From assembly GCA_015680685.1 (NCBI GenBank), contig MNCI01013584.1, forward strand, positions 880,771 through 944,770: a stretch of DNA of 64,000 nucleotides, written 5' to 3'. How positions within the stretch are numbered: position 1 is the first letter of the stretch; each line of letters starts with the position of its first letter. Both the position numbers and the translations under genes were made by a program. The DNA is from Gnetum montanum. Lineage: Eukaryota; Streptophyta; Gnetopsida; Gnetales; Gnetaceae. The notes beneath the pieces are model-generated. The model was not told the DNA's origin, searched no databases, and saw only the letters and a list, made by a program, of their open reading frames with translations. Positions 43,024 through 54,263 of this stretch are shown piece by piece.

Positions 43024-43265
43024 GGCCTGTCCACGTCTCCCAGTCGGTTGCCGACGCGGGTAGACAGGGCGTCCTGGGTGAGGTTTTCTTGGGTGCGGTT
43101 TGTTCTCTGTTTCTTGGGGGGTGGGTCTCCTTTGGGTGGCCGTGTGTCCTTGACAGGGATTTCCTAGCCTGGTGTGGGGCCAGCGGCCCTAGCCCGAGCT
43201 ATACCCATGTACTGCTTCTTTTTTTTTATATTAAAATTTGCCCGACCTTTTTCAAAAAAAAAAAA
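43024..43265 (+). other. LINE 3' UTR and A-tail
   Basis: Remains GC-rich to about 43205, then TTTTTTTTATATTAAAATTT and a terminal run of 12 A at 43254-43265. AT-rich element F sequence resumes at GATGAATCC. Confidence 0.85.
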
Positions 43266-43560
43266 GATGAATCCTTGAGACTTATTCTCAATACTTAAAC
43301 CATGAAGAAGCTCATCATCTTGCTCTTCATCCTCTCTAAATTTTTCACACTTCAAAAAAAGATTATCTTCAAGAGGTTGGCATGGAAGAATGCCTTAAAG
43401 AGTCATTTGATTTATTCCCCTTCCTTGATGCGTTTGCTAAAGAAGCATGTCATTTATTATATTCCATATTTTTAATTTTTCTAACAATAAGCTTGAAATC
43501 ATTTATAATATCCTCCATGTCTATTATCAAAGCTTAAACTATTTTCTTATTTGGAGTCAT
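43265..43560 (-). pseudogene. Element F gag, N-terminal part
   Basis: On the minus strand an ATG at 43560 begins MTPNKKIV, then after a stop ALIIDMEDIINDFKLIVRK, and later REDEEQDDELLHGLSIENK up to the LINE insertion point. The start resembles gag of elements H (MTYNKKTN) and I (MENLKTNL). Coding continues on the far side of the LINE at 40868, where the reading goes on into KKLSS and the gag core. The split is explained simply by LINE insertion. Confidence 0.7.
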
Positions 43561-43901
43561 AATGAAAATGATAAAAAAAAGATAAATTTCATAAAATTCT
43601 ATAAAGAAAGATGAAATATCAAATGATTTCGAAGTAATGAAACAATAATTACTCAAATTATTAGTAGAAATAAGTCAAATATTTTCAAACCCTAGCTACT
43701 AAAATCTAATGGCTATCCAATTTTATAATTATTTTTAAATATTTAAAAATATGAATAACCTATGAATCAAAGAAATTTTCCCAAATCCTAAGAAGAATAG
43801 AGAGGACAAAAATAAGGAATTCAAACCAAACTTTAAAAAAATGAAGTGATTCCTTACAATTGAAATGAGGATTCATCACTTGAACTAAATTGTCTCCAAA
43901 T
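43561..43901 (-). other. Element F 5' leader
   Basis: About 340 bases between the PBS and the gag ATG on the minus strand. AT-rich, no other feature seen. Confidence 0.5.
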
Positions 43902-43920
43902 CCAATGCTTTGATACTAAT
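43902..43920 (-). other. Element F primer-binding site
   Basis: Minus strand TTAGTATCAAAGCATTGG, close to TTGGTATCAGAGCA and to the PBS of element H. It lies about five bases inside the LTR start at 43925. Confidence 0.75.
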
Positions 43921-43924
43921 CTAA

Positions 43925-44176
43925 TGAGACCATCTCTTGAATTACATAATTCACGCTCTCTCAAACCAAAATAAGAGGAAATTAAAAAAAAAAAGAAAAA
44001 GAGAAATATTTATTATTACTCAAAAAAATTGATTACGAGTACAAAGAAAGTACACAACTCCAAGGATAGATAATTTATATAATCAAATCCTCATACCACA
44101 TTCAAAGGAAAGGAATCAACATTGAAGGAAGACTCACAATCCACTTAAGGAAGAACTCTCTTACTTTTGGCATTAA
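43925..44176 (-). repeat. Element F 5' LTR, truncated by element D
   Basis: TGAGACCATCTCTTGAATTA onward aligns with the first 250 bases of 21411-22221, sharing GCTCTCTCAAA, CACAACTCCAAG and GAACTCTCT in order. It stops abruptly at 44176, where the element D LTR begins. The rest should lie beyond element D and is outside the window. Confidence 0.75.
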
Positions 44177-45018
44177 TGAGCAACGAGTAGTCCATACACC
44201 CAACCATATGAATCATCAAAATTTACTAAGTGATTTGGTCAAATTATATAGACTTTAGCTTACTAAGTACACATTATCTAGGTGGTGAGCTTAAGGATGT
44301 GATTGTTGTCTTCTCAGTTCCACTTGTGAGGGTACAAGGCTATGGTGAACTGTAACTAAGACACGTGATTTGTATAACTTTTATATTTTTATCTATTTAT
44401 CCTAAGCATGAAAATAAAGTAATTAAGTGCTAATTAATCTTATAAACTATCTAATTCCTAAAATAAGAATTAGGTCCCACCTTTCATACACATCTTGAAC
44501 ATGCCTCAATGCTACTAGGTTACTAAGCATAAGTGCTACTAGGATTACCAAGTGTTAACATATAATTGAGGTGTTCATACTTATGTGCATCAATTATTTG
44601 TATTAAACTACTTAATTAATGTGCATGACTGTAAATTACATACTAGTAAAGTTCATTAAATTAAACATTATGCTAATTCCAAGGGCTACAAAGTTTATCA
44701 AGAAGTTCATCTTTATTGTCATTCACACTGAAGTTTCCAGGTACATCAGTGTTTGAATAAAGATTTGTACACTTCTCACCTCTTGTTGTGGGCACTTAGG
44801 AAATATTCTAACTATTGGGAAATAAAATTATAAGAACTTCATTAAGCTACTAGATGAATGATGTCATAAATGTGGTGTGTTCATGCATTTATATGGGAAA
44901 GACCAAACACTCCATCGACACATATATATCAATGCATAAAATCATGAATCAATGGGTACATGTTGACGTGGATGTGTCAATGTGACTTTGTCAATGTAGC
45001 CAAAATAATGATTTAACA
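44177..45018 (-). repeat. Element D 3' LTR
   Basis: Starts TGAGCAACGAGTAGTCC and ends GATTTAACA on the plus strand, 842 bases. It aligns with 55609-56488 (CAACCATATGAATCA, AATGCTACTAGGTTA, ATGCTTG/AATTGAGGTG..TCATAC). TG/CA ends; PPT on the right. Confidence 0.85.
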
Positions 45019-45032
45019 TACCCCCATGACTA
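45019..45032 (-). other. Element D polypurine tract
   Basis: Minus strand TAGTCATGGGGGTA directly before the LTR start TGTTAAATC. The copy in element E reads GTTGTGGGGGTA at the same place. Confidence 0.75.
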
Positions 45033-45226
45033 ATTGAAAACTAATCCTTGAGTGAACAATAGAAAAAACAAGATTTTTAAAAAATTTGAAAAGGTATGAA
45101 ACCATTAACTAATTGACTAATTGATTGACTCATACTAACACAAAGTGCCTAAGTATGTGAATTATAACTTTTACAAAAATAGGTGTTCATGGAAACAAAA
45201 TTGAACATTGTTACAAAATTTAATAA

Positions 45227-48083
45227 CTAAAACCAGCCCTCTGATGGTTGAAGATGGGAAGAAAATAAAATGTTTCTAGGAGGTGGAGGCTCTTAAGGTG
45301 CCAAAGAACCTTCCCCTACCTCTGGTGCACATGGTGATTGAGGTTAAGGCTATGGTGGTTGTGGCTATTCTACTATAGTTGCAACTACTTGTGGAAGATA
45401 AAACACATCCAAAAATGCTTTCATCTTCTCCTCCTTACTTTGAGGATCATACACAATCCACAAAGCATCACCAGTGTGGGCTAGTATAGGAACAACTCCT
45501 TAACATTAACAAATCAAGTAGTAAATTATCTATGTTTGATGTCAAATTCCCTAACAACATTTCGAAGCTCCTGGTACTCACTCATTCTTTTGGCTAGCTT
45601 TTCAACTATTGATCATTTCTCTGTAAATCATGCTTTGAGAACCTCAAGTTTAGCATTTCCTATTTCTAGCTTTTGCTTTATGGCCTTATGATGCTTGAAC
45701 CTGGCCTCATATAAAAGGTACAAGCTAGCCACTTACTTTTCCAATTTTCACCTTGGTATTTTGATAGTTAGTATTTCCAAGTTCACATAACGAAGGTTGG
45801 CTAACTCCATGTACTCCATCATCTTCTCGATTTACAACTCCTAGAGGCAAATTTCTACTTTGTTGTATGTGTTTAGTCCATCAAATATGGGCTACCACAC
45901 ATCACCTCCTTGTTGGAGTTATTGAAAATTCACATTCACCTTTGCCTTTACTTGCTGTAACTCCTTTTTGTTAACATCTTTAAGAAGGTCAACCTAGTCC
46001 TTGTATTGACTTTTCACTCTTTCAAACATTAGGGCCTTATTTTTCCAAGTGGTAATCTCAATGGCTTGATTTCTAGTAAAGCTCTTGAACCTCCTCCACT
46101 AAGAAATTTTGTTCTTTGTAGCCAACCTCCTCAAATTAATAATTATCTTGGCAAGTTTCTCCTGCTATTGTCTTAGATATTCAACCATCTAGTCCTTTTA
46201 AGTTTCAACATGATGCAACCTATAGTTGTCCTTGGTCAGAATAGCATTTTCCTTATGGATCTCTAAGAGGTCCTTTTTAGTGTTGTAGACCATGGCTTCT
46301 ATGATGAATGCCTCAAAGGCCATAGTCTCCTTAGTGTTCTTGGTTGCTTTGAGGTTTTATTAAAGTTATAAGAAAGCTTCATCTCTAGTTATGGTTTGGC
46401 CAAGAATAGTGGGACTAGCTAGGTAGGCTCTCAATTTTACAACTTCAGCATCTAATCACCAATTTTAGATGTCACTACTTCAAGTTTGGCAAGAGATGAT
46501 GAACTTGCCCCTAGCTTCCAAGGGCATTTACTAGGTTGCAATGATGTTACCAAAAAGGTCAAAGACCTCTAGAAGTGATTACCTAACTCCAACCAGTCGA
46601 TCCAACAATTCTTCATGTTGGGATGTGCTAAACCTTCCACTTTCTATTCCTACAGACATTTACACATCCTTGAGTGCAACAACATTTGGCATAGAGGCCA
46701 TAAGAGCATTGAGTGCTTCTCCCACTTTGTTAGCCATCACCTCTACCACTATTTCCTACCCTTGATGCTGCATCACCAAGATAGTTATTCCCTTGAACTT
46801 CTCAAGGTGCATCGAGAAAGTAGCAGCATTTCCATAGATCTCTAGGAATTTTTGTTATCTTGGAAGGAACAATTTTATTTCCTAAGAACTAGGATTTGAC
46901 CTTGAGGGCACATGCATCCTTTGGATAGAAAATAATGGTGCCATCTCCTCCAACCAACTGATGGTTCTAGTCATTTCATTGAGATGGCTCAACATCAGTT
47001 GATAGATGGAGTGTTCACCACTACTCAATCTATTTTGCTGCTACTATAGGAGTTTCACATAGAGCTTTTGCATGTGCTCAATGGCAATGTGCGCCTTTGG
47101 CATTACTTCATGAGTGGGTGGTGGTGTGGCTACTCCTCTTCTTATAGCTTGGTATGAATCTTATCCTTCATCATCTATATCCAATAGGCAACAAAAGCAT
47201 GATGAAGGATGTCATTAACATAGCGCGCTATACCTTCTCTTTTGCATAACTTGAAAATGAGGCATGGCAAGGGGAGTGCATTTCTCCCATGCTCATTCTC
47301 ATTCAAGTGCTTTTCAATCTCTAAGTAGATCAAATGTGGGAGATTAACTGGGAATTTATTGCTTAGAGCAGCACACACATGAGTAAAGAAGGCCATGATT
47401 TTGCTTGGCCTCACATTGAACTAAGGTGGTCAGCTACTATTTTAAAGTACACCCTCTCTACTTTAGTGAGTACACCATATTCCTCACAATTAACTCCATA
47501 GCACCACTAGATCCACTCTTTCTTTACTTCTGGGTACACCTACATTGATATTTCCATCAAGGTTTCCCTAGTATCCAACAACTCAAGGATCTCATCAATG
47601 GCCTCCACAAAGTATGACACACTAGTATCCTTTCTCTTCATTACAACATTAGCCTACCTATTATTCTAAAATAGGTATGTCTCTCCCAAGTATCACTTCC
47701 CACTAGAAGTGAGGATAGGCCACATGGGAGAATTTTGTAGTTCTCTTCCAATGTCAAATCCAAGAATAAACCAAAGTTTAGTTCTTGAACAACTAAACCT
47801 CTAATCTTCTTGGAATTAATTTATTTAAGATAGGATTCTATCAAGGTGACTTCAAGGTTTAGTCTAGGCTCATGAACCTCATCTCTATGTGATTACTCAA
47901 TTTTAGCTTCAGGAATCTATTAGATAGATTCCACTTTGGGCTCCTCTCAAATAGGTCCTATTGCATGGATCTCTACTTCTTGTTCTTGGGGCTTTACTAT
48001 TATTAGCCCCTTTCTCCTCTAGGCTACTTCTCTCTTATTTGGGATGATCCTTCCTACTATGGGAGTTTGGGTCTTGGTGCCAT
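45227..48083 (-). pseudogene. Element D ORF3: env-position protein with plant-retroelement domain and coiled coils
   Basis: ATG at 48083, TAG at 45227, about 950 codons allowing for indels. Residues about 223-300 (47175-47414) are open and read MAFFTHVCAALSNKFPVNLP, then HLIYLEIEKHLNENE and NALPLPCLIFKLCKREGI. This is the plant retroelement domain pattern (F-P-x-x-L-I-x-x-L-C-K-x-x-G-V) found in extra ORFs of Athila-like elements. The C-terminal third is coiled-coil-like (KQKLEIGNAKLEVLKA, EKLAKRMSEYQELRNVV) and the last 60 residues are Pro/Gln-rich. Most premature stops sit where CAG, CAA or TGG fit. No clear membrane segment, so an envelope role is not supported. The ATG follows an acceptor-like TGTTGTGATTACAG. 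Confidence 0.75.
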
Positions 48084-50020
48084 CTGTAATCACAACATGA
48101 CTAAGGATTAGCATTTGAGGTGTAACTTAGAATGTTTGGGTACCTTGTCTCCTTTGATGAAGTACACTTTAGCTTATTTTGTGATTATGGTGGATTAATT
48201 ATTTTAATATTGTTTTAATTAGATAGTTACCAGAGTTCATTATGAAGGTTTAACTCTCATGAGTTAGTGATTTTAATAGTATTTTATTTATAAAACCTTG
48301 TGGGATTTAGAAAATTTTCTATTAAAAACTTAAGATTTTTGGTCCCTACAATGTAAAGCTTACCTTTGGTAGCTACAAGAATGAAGAACAAGGTTAATTG
48401 AAGAAGTAGTGTGAAAGTTATGGGCTCTAAAAATAGCAAAAAATCCTTTCTTGTTTGAAAGCAAATGGCAAAAAATTCATGAAGTGCTCATACTATTTAT
48501 ACATTTTTTGTGTTGAATTGATGGGTTCTAATCAATAGGGATGCATCAATGCAACACACTACATCAATAGGATCATCTTAATGTAGTGCTAAGATAAAAT
48601 TTTTTACCATTAAAAATAAAGGAAAAAGAAAAAGTTTTCTCATAAAAGTGAAGTCCATAAGGAGCCAAAAAAGCCAACAACATGATTGAATTCTTGAAGA
48701 GGGCAAGAATAAATACAAATTAAGATATTGAATTTGGAGAATATTAGTTAAGGAATGAAACTGCAGTTGATGTGGAATTCATAAGGTTTAAAAGAAAAAA
48801 CATCTAAGGGATAAGGAACTTAACCTTCATAACCAAGGGGTATACAAGTGGGTCCTCCCCATAGTAGGCTCATGATCTTAATGTCCTTGCATGTCCTCAA
48901 ATCATGAATTCCATGGGCCCCATGGATGATTAATAATTATGATTAGTTAAGGGCCAAATCACCATAGAAATTATCAAAGAATTATGACTGTATTAAACAA
49001 AGACATTAAAACAACATGAGAAAAGGTAATGAGGTGAGTGATGGAAAGCATGGGTGGATAAGAGAGTGTGGAATAGAGTCCTACATCATGGTCACATGAA
49101 GTTCCTTGTAGATTTTGTGATTAATATGACCTGATAAAATCCATCCTTAGTTCAAATTAAGACCAACCACTTCTAATGACTTCACATTGACACTCTTAGA
49201 CTACTCCACCAGCACCCCACCCCCTCCCTAGGTGCAAGGTACAAGAGTATCCTCATAGATCAATCATCATTCCAAAGAGAGAAGAAAAGAGAAGTAGGAA
49301 ATAAAGAGGGCCTTAGTTAGAAGGATGTCTTCAAGCATTAATAACGTGTCTTTCCAACCCCATAACTAGTACTTGTAGTTTGTTGTTATGTCTAAGGGGT
49401 GTGCTTTGAATTTTCATGATTTTTTTAATGTTTTTATGTGTTTATCAAATGGAAACCACACCATGCAAAGACTTAACCTCCTGTTATTAATAAACATAAG
49501 AATGACAAAGGATCTGTGAAAATATTGATGCACTTAAGAGGATAGGCAAGTACAAAAAGTGTCAAATCCCCTTGAAGTCACACCCTTTTCTATCCATTTA
49601 ATCCATCCCAAGTTTAAAAACTAACAAGGTTGTAGGTTTATTATAAGTTGTATTTAAGAAGGGACCTCATATTTCAAAAAAGAAGGGAACACCATAGAGT
49701 TGTGTGGATCAGTGGATGATGTACACTCACTACCTATTAGTCATGAAAAGAAACAATGGCTTAGTTATCAACATCAAAATTCAAAGATAAAAGCCAGACA
49801 TTTGCAATCAAATAACATTGTAAAGTACAAACCATCATCAATTAGAAACTACAATTACATCAAGTCCTAGTGGAAATAAAGAAAGAAAAGAAAAACATAA
49901 GAAAAATAGAAACCAAATAAAGGAAAACATAGAAAAAATTGTAAAATACTTAAGAAAGAAAAATGTACTAAAAATGATGTAAAATAAAAAAAAAGTAAAA
50001 ACTAAGGAGCCACTTTATTT
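48084..50020 (-). other. Element D spacer between pol and ORF3
   Basis: About 1.9 kb without an ORF, yet colinear with 59537-61590 in element E, for example 49030-49200 with 60530-60700 (GGTCACATGAAGT, TAAAATCCATCCTTAGT, AATGACTTCACAT). Its end next to ORF3 has a branch-like CTAATCC and acceptor-like ATTACAG immediately before the ATG. It is therefore a fixed part of the family, possibly an intron or promoter for ORF3. Confidence 0.6.
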
Positions 50021-50024
50021 GATA

Positions 50025-51190
50025 TTAGCATGGATGGCCATCTACCCCATAACTAAGTTGGAAGGAGGAGATCCAAAATATTGTGCATGCATGTTCATCT
50101 ATTGAGGTGTTGATGTTACTAGTTATTTTGGGTTCTAGGAAAGGTTCTAGTTGTTGTGTGTTGACTAGAAGTTTTTTGCTTAGGCTTTCAGGTTTATAAA
50201 TTAACACGCCCTAGATGGAAAGGTTTCATAAATAATATAAGGTCCCTCCCATAACATTTGGAACTTAGCTCATTATGGCACATGCATGGGATTCCAATAT
50301 AGAACCTTATGTCTTGGTTGAAATTTCACCTTCCTAATCCTAAGGTCATGTCATTGCTTGTGATATGCCTTATGTACTTCATTGGATGATAAGGCCACAA
50401 CTTAATTCTCATATAGAAAGTTGAGATTCATTAACCATTCTTTCTATGCTAGGTTTAGGTCTAGGTAAAGGTCACATGCTATTGAAATTATACAGAGTTC
50501 CATTTGGATAGGAATCATTAGTAATTTTCCATACACAAGCTCATAGGGAGAGTAGCCAACAAGACATTTCCATGTAGAACAATAGGCCCAAAGGGAATTT
50601 TTGAATTTGAAGTTTATCTCTTGATTAGTAACCTCCACTTGACCATTGGATTGGAGGTTGTTTGAAGTTCTTAATTTATATTCAACTCCAAAGTGTTGCA
50701 TGAGCTTCCGAAAATTGATACCTATAAAATGATTTCCATGGTCAAAAATAAGTGCACGTGGCATCCCAAACCTATTTATAGCATGCTTTTGTACAAACTG
50801 AGCTACCATAGAGGATGTGCAATTGGTAACGGTCATAGCTTCTACCAATTTTATATAATACTCAATAGCTATGATTATATATATCTTTCCATTGGACATG
50901 GGAATAATGGACCCCATGAAATTGATGCCCCAAATGTCAAAGGGCTCTAGTGGTTTGATCCACTATTAGGACCCCTCCATATGAGCAATTATCCCACCAT
51001 CATGTTGACAATGATCACAAGAGCAGACAAAGTGATGGGCATCCCTGAAAGTATAGAATAGTAATACCCTACCATGATGATTTTAATGGATGCTCTTCTC
51101 CCATAATAATGACCCCCACAAGGGTCCTCATGTGCATCTTGGAGAACACACAGTTCATCATTATCAAGAACACACCATCAAACCATACCA
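50025..51190 (-). pseudogene. Element D integrase remnant
   Basis: Minus strand. HEDPCGGHYYGRRASIKIIM (about 51060-51120) is the zinc-finger H-x-G-x-C-G-G-H block and SCDHCQ near 51015 gives the paired cysteines. The open stretch 50444-50917 (157 codons) follows with YIIIAIEYYIKLVEAM (catalytic Asp replaced by Glu in AIEY, usual AIDYFTKW), RFGMPRALIFDHGNHF (second Asp present) and NLQSNGQVEVTNQEI with the catalytic Glu region. The tail 50025-50207 has LIYKPESLSKKLLVN, a C-terminal module without chromodomain. Best-kept domain of element D. Confidence 0.9.
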
Positions 51191-51439
51191 TTGATGTAAA
51201 TCTTTTAAAGGTTACCATTGATCTCCATAAAATGTTTGGCTTGGCGAAGAAACTATTATTTCTTCTTGTTGCCTCACTCTTGTTGCATCTTTTGAGTGAG
51301 TAGATAGGTGAGGATGCCTTTGTACTAGTTGTTTTCCTTGGGCTCTTATTTAGTAATAGCTCCAAAAAAGAGGAGTTTAGTAGGAAATTGATCTAATAAT
51401 GACCTTGCCTCCTCTTTGTTGTCCCATCTCAACAAACAT

Positions 51440-52760
51440 AATTGGTCAGCAACCATGCTCTTGATTTCCTTCCTATCCATTATTGTTAAATTGAACTCAT
51501 GCAAGATTACCAGCCATCATATCACACCACCTAATTTCACTATGGTCCATGTGCACAAACACCTTGTATCTAAGCACATGGTGACCAAATGTTTCTAAGA
51601 CATACACCACTACTAGGACTTTTTTTTCAGTGGTAGTGTAGTTCAACTATACATCCGCAATGCTTCTTTTTGCACAGTGGATATAAAGGGATGTTTCTAC
51701 TCATCCAACTATATGTGCACAACTCCTAAGGCATAATTGGATGCATCTGTAATAATATGGAATTGTCTATATCAATTAGGTGCTCATAAGATCAGTGTTT
51801 CTATGATCTTCTATTTAAGGTGCTAGAATGCATGTTTGCATTCCTAGCTCCAGAAAAATGGAGCATCCTTCTTTATTAACTTCACTAACAATTTTAAAAT
51901 CTTAGAAACATTCTCAATGAAGTGCAAATAATAGCCAATGTGACCAAGGAATGACCTCACATCTTTGATAGTTGCAAGTTATTGGATTATTCCTTTGATG
52001 ATCCTTATTTTTTCAGGATCCACCTCAATCCCCTTTTGTGATATTCTATGTTTGAATACAATGTCCTCCAGGACCATCAGGTGACTCTTCTAGTAATTGA
52101 GTCTTAATTTTATCTCCACATATATTTTTAGCACTTACTCTAGATGGTCTAGGGCTTGCTCGAATTTAGCCCCATAAGTGGAGAAGTCATCCATGAAGAC
52201 ATCCAGCCCACTACCAATTTGTTATCAAAATTCTAAGGACAAGGCATTGAAATGTTGTAGGGTTAGTACATAGGCTAAAAGGCATCTTTCTATATGAAAA
52301 AGTTCACCAAGTACTTGTAAATGTGGTTTTGGCTTGATCCTCCAGTGCTATCTAGATTTGGTTATAGCCACTATAACCATCCAGAAAGCTATTAGCAATG
52401 TCTTGAAATTTTGTCCAACACCTAGTTCAAAAATGATAAAGAAAACTGATTCTTGAATGTTGCCATGTTCAAGAGGCTGAGATCAATGCTACCCCTTAAT
52501 TTCCTATATTTCTTTGGCATGATCATAAGTGGGCTAACCTACTCACTATCTACAATAGCATAGATGAGCCCCACCTTGAGGAGTTGCTCAATCTCCTCTT
52601 TGATGATTTGCTTAAGCTTGGGATCCAATCTTTGTTGCAGCTACCTCTTTGGTTTAATGGGGGAATCTACATAGATTTAACACTAGCATATCCTTCAATA
52701 AATTTCTATCAACTTGTGATATGATCAAGAAAGGGTTGTTGATCATTTATTCACAACCTC
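51440..52760 (-). pseudogene. Element D RT and RNase H remnant
   Basis: Minus strand. RT palm ends in VFMDDFSTYGAKFEQALDHL at about 52145-52202, with both aspartates of the YxDD-like box. Thumb block KDVRSFLGHIGYYLHFIE lies near 51920-51975, preceded by KGIEVDPEKIRIIKGI. RNase H begins ITDASNYALGVV (about 51725-51760) with the catalytic Asp and KHPFIS; the TTMEKEL block is altered. Stops and frameshifts throughout. Blocks toward 52760 are weaker. Confidence 0.85.
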
Positions 52761-53439
52761 AAATAGCTTATTTTTCTACACAGGAGAAAGATTGACATTG
52801 ATGATGACCAACTTAGCATTGTTTAGAAAGGCATATTCCATTCTAGCTAGTAGAGTCTTCAACTCAAGGGGCTCTTGTTTGAAGCTCTAAGGGATGTCCA
52901 ACTATCCCCAATTGGTTTCATCATGTTCATTAGAGAGCTAGTGATGAAGTTGCTCTAGTTTGTCAATGCCTTCAACATAGATGCTTGTGAGGCTCTCAAT
53001 TTATTCCATGCATAATGTTGAGCTATTCTCTATTTTAACTATTAGCTACTATATGCCCTCCTATTTTGTGGCTACTGTGTATAGGCACCTTTGAACCTAT
53101 GTAACATCTACACACTACCTACATGTTGTGAGTGTTGTACTTTTGATAGTCCATAATTTCTACACACAATCGCACCCTGTGTCACTATACGCAATGCATA
53201 GAACACGCTTCTTCTCTATCATTCCAAATTCATTCTCCTTGAAAATATTTAGGAAGAGGTCTCTAATTCCTAGTTGCACATCAATTGTACTTAGCCAAGC
53301 TCTTTTCCTAATGATAGTGAAGTCCATCTTGTAGTTATCCACCTATAACACTAAGAAGTTAGCAACATATAGCCACCCACAAATGGTGGTCACAATATCC
53401 TCCATCAATCACAAGGGAACAATATGGACTGATCTATTG

Positions 53440-53590
53440 AATCTAAGTGAATGTTGCTCTTCTTGAGTGAAGGTAAGTTCCAAGCCTTGTACATTTCTTG
53501 TGAGATTAAATTAACACCAGAACTTGAGTCCATAAGAGCCTTGCAAGTTTTATTTCTGGTGATTTGTAAGTAAATGAGGGGACTCCCAAG
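53440..53590 (-). pseudogene. Element D protease active-site remnant
   Basis: Minus strand TRNKTCKALMDSSSGVNLIS followed by QEMYKAWNLPSL. ALMDSSSGVNLIS matches the D-S/T-G-A/S loop, with Ser replacing the essential Gly. Further left, NYKMDFTIIRKRAWLSTID (53160-53342) may be the second half. It lies between gag and RT as expected. Confidence 0.65.
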
Positions 53591-54263
53591 ATCAGATCTC
53601 TTCCTAGGAAGATGACCAACCTTTATCTAATCAATGAGTGCATGGGTCAACATTACAATATGCACTTTGGAAGGAATTTGGTTTGAAGGGATCTCAAAGG
53701 ACATTGTGGAGGAGGAAGAAGAAGAAGTAGGATTAGCACCTACATGTGTTTCTAGAGGCCTGGTAGGATTATTGGTTCTGAAAAAGGATCTTTTTCAAGG
53801 CTGAGCATCAAAACCACTCAATTGGGAGCTGGATTTAAGTTCATAGCCCCTGTGGTGTCTTTTTTCTATGGCTGGGCTAGTATTTTTTTCTACATAGATG
53901 GAGCGTGTTGTAAAGAAGTTGAGGATTGAGGGGTAGGAGTAGAAGGATGAGAAGGATAATAGGGAAATGGGGACTCCCCCTTTGAATATGGTGTTGTATA
54001 ATATTTAGGAGGGTACTAGGGTGCTAGAAATAAGCGTGACTAGAAGAGTCACATGGAGAAATGGGTTGCTAAATATAGTACCTGTATGGACCTGGCTTAC
54101 GATAAGGGTTTTTCTACCTTGGTGGTGGCATCCCCCATGACTGTTGGTGTTGCCACTATTGGTACTACTCATAAGGTTAAGGTAGCACTCCAGTGAGATA
54201 GTAGGCTTATTGATGAAACTACCTATAGTTTCCTTAAGGATAAGGCAACCTCCTAGGTACTTA

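Larger units (their letters stand above)
40869..43265 (+). mobile_element. 5'-truncated L1-type LINE inserted in element F gag (plus strand)
   Basis: A sharply GC-rich block in AT-rich DNA. It starts inside the RT domain of ORF2 (no ORF1, endonuclease or 5' UTR), continues through the C-terminal zf-RVT region and ORF2 stop at 43021-43023, then has a 230-base 3' UTR and a 12-A tail at 43254-43265. It interrupts element F gag, whose two halves face it on the minus strand. Target duplication is unclear: CTCAAGGA and TTCAAGAA in minus sense are only a weak match. An internal assembly gap removes the RT catalytic box. The coding frame is otherwise well kept, so it is younger than its host. Confidence 0.9.
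21411..44176 (-). mobile_element. Element F: old chromovirus split by nested insertions (minus strand)
   Basis: Inferred composite. The 3' LTR (21411-22221) with adjoining PPT lies left; pol and gag remnants lie at 37290-40868 and 43265-43560; the PBS (43902-43920) and the start of a matching LTR (43925-44176) lie right. The two LTR starts align over about 250 bases at roughly three quarters identity. The gap between is explained by element C (22373-36682, near-matching target duplication TGTTG/TGTTT) and a LINE in gag (40869-43265). The 5' LTR is cut at 44177 by element D. Domain order gag-PR-RT-RH-IN fits Ty3/gypsy. That the two LTRs belong to one element is an inference from colinearity. 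Confidence 0.65.

Noticed and set aside
42555-43034. 159-codon open frame on the minus strand of the LINE
   Set aside because: It is the mirror of a GC-rich ORF2 coding region, whose plus-strand frame has the zf-RVT motifs; the minus frame shows none.
40860-43275. Clear target-site duplication for the LINE
   Set aside because: Flanks share only about seven bases with mismatches; not strong enough to call.
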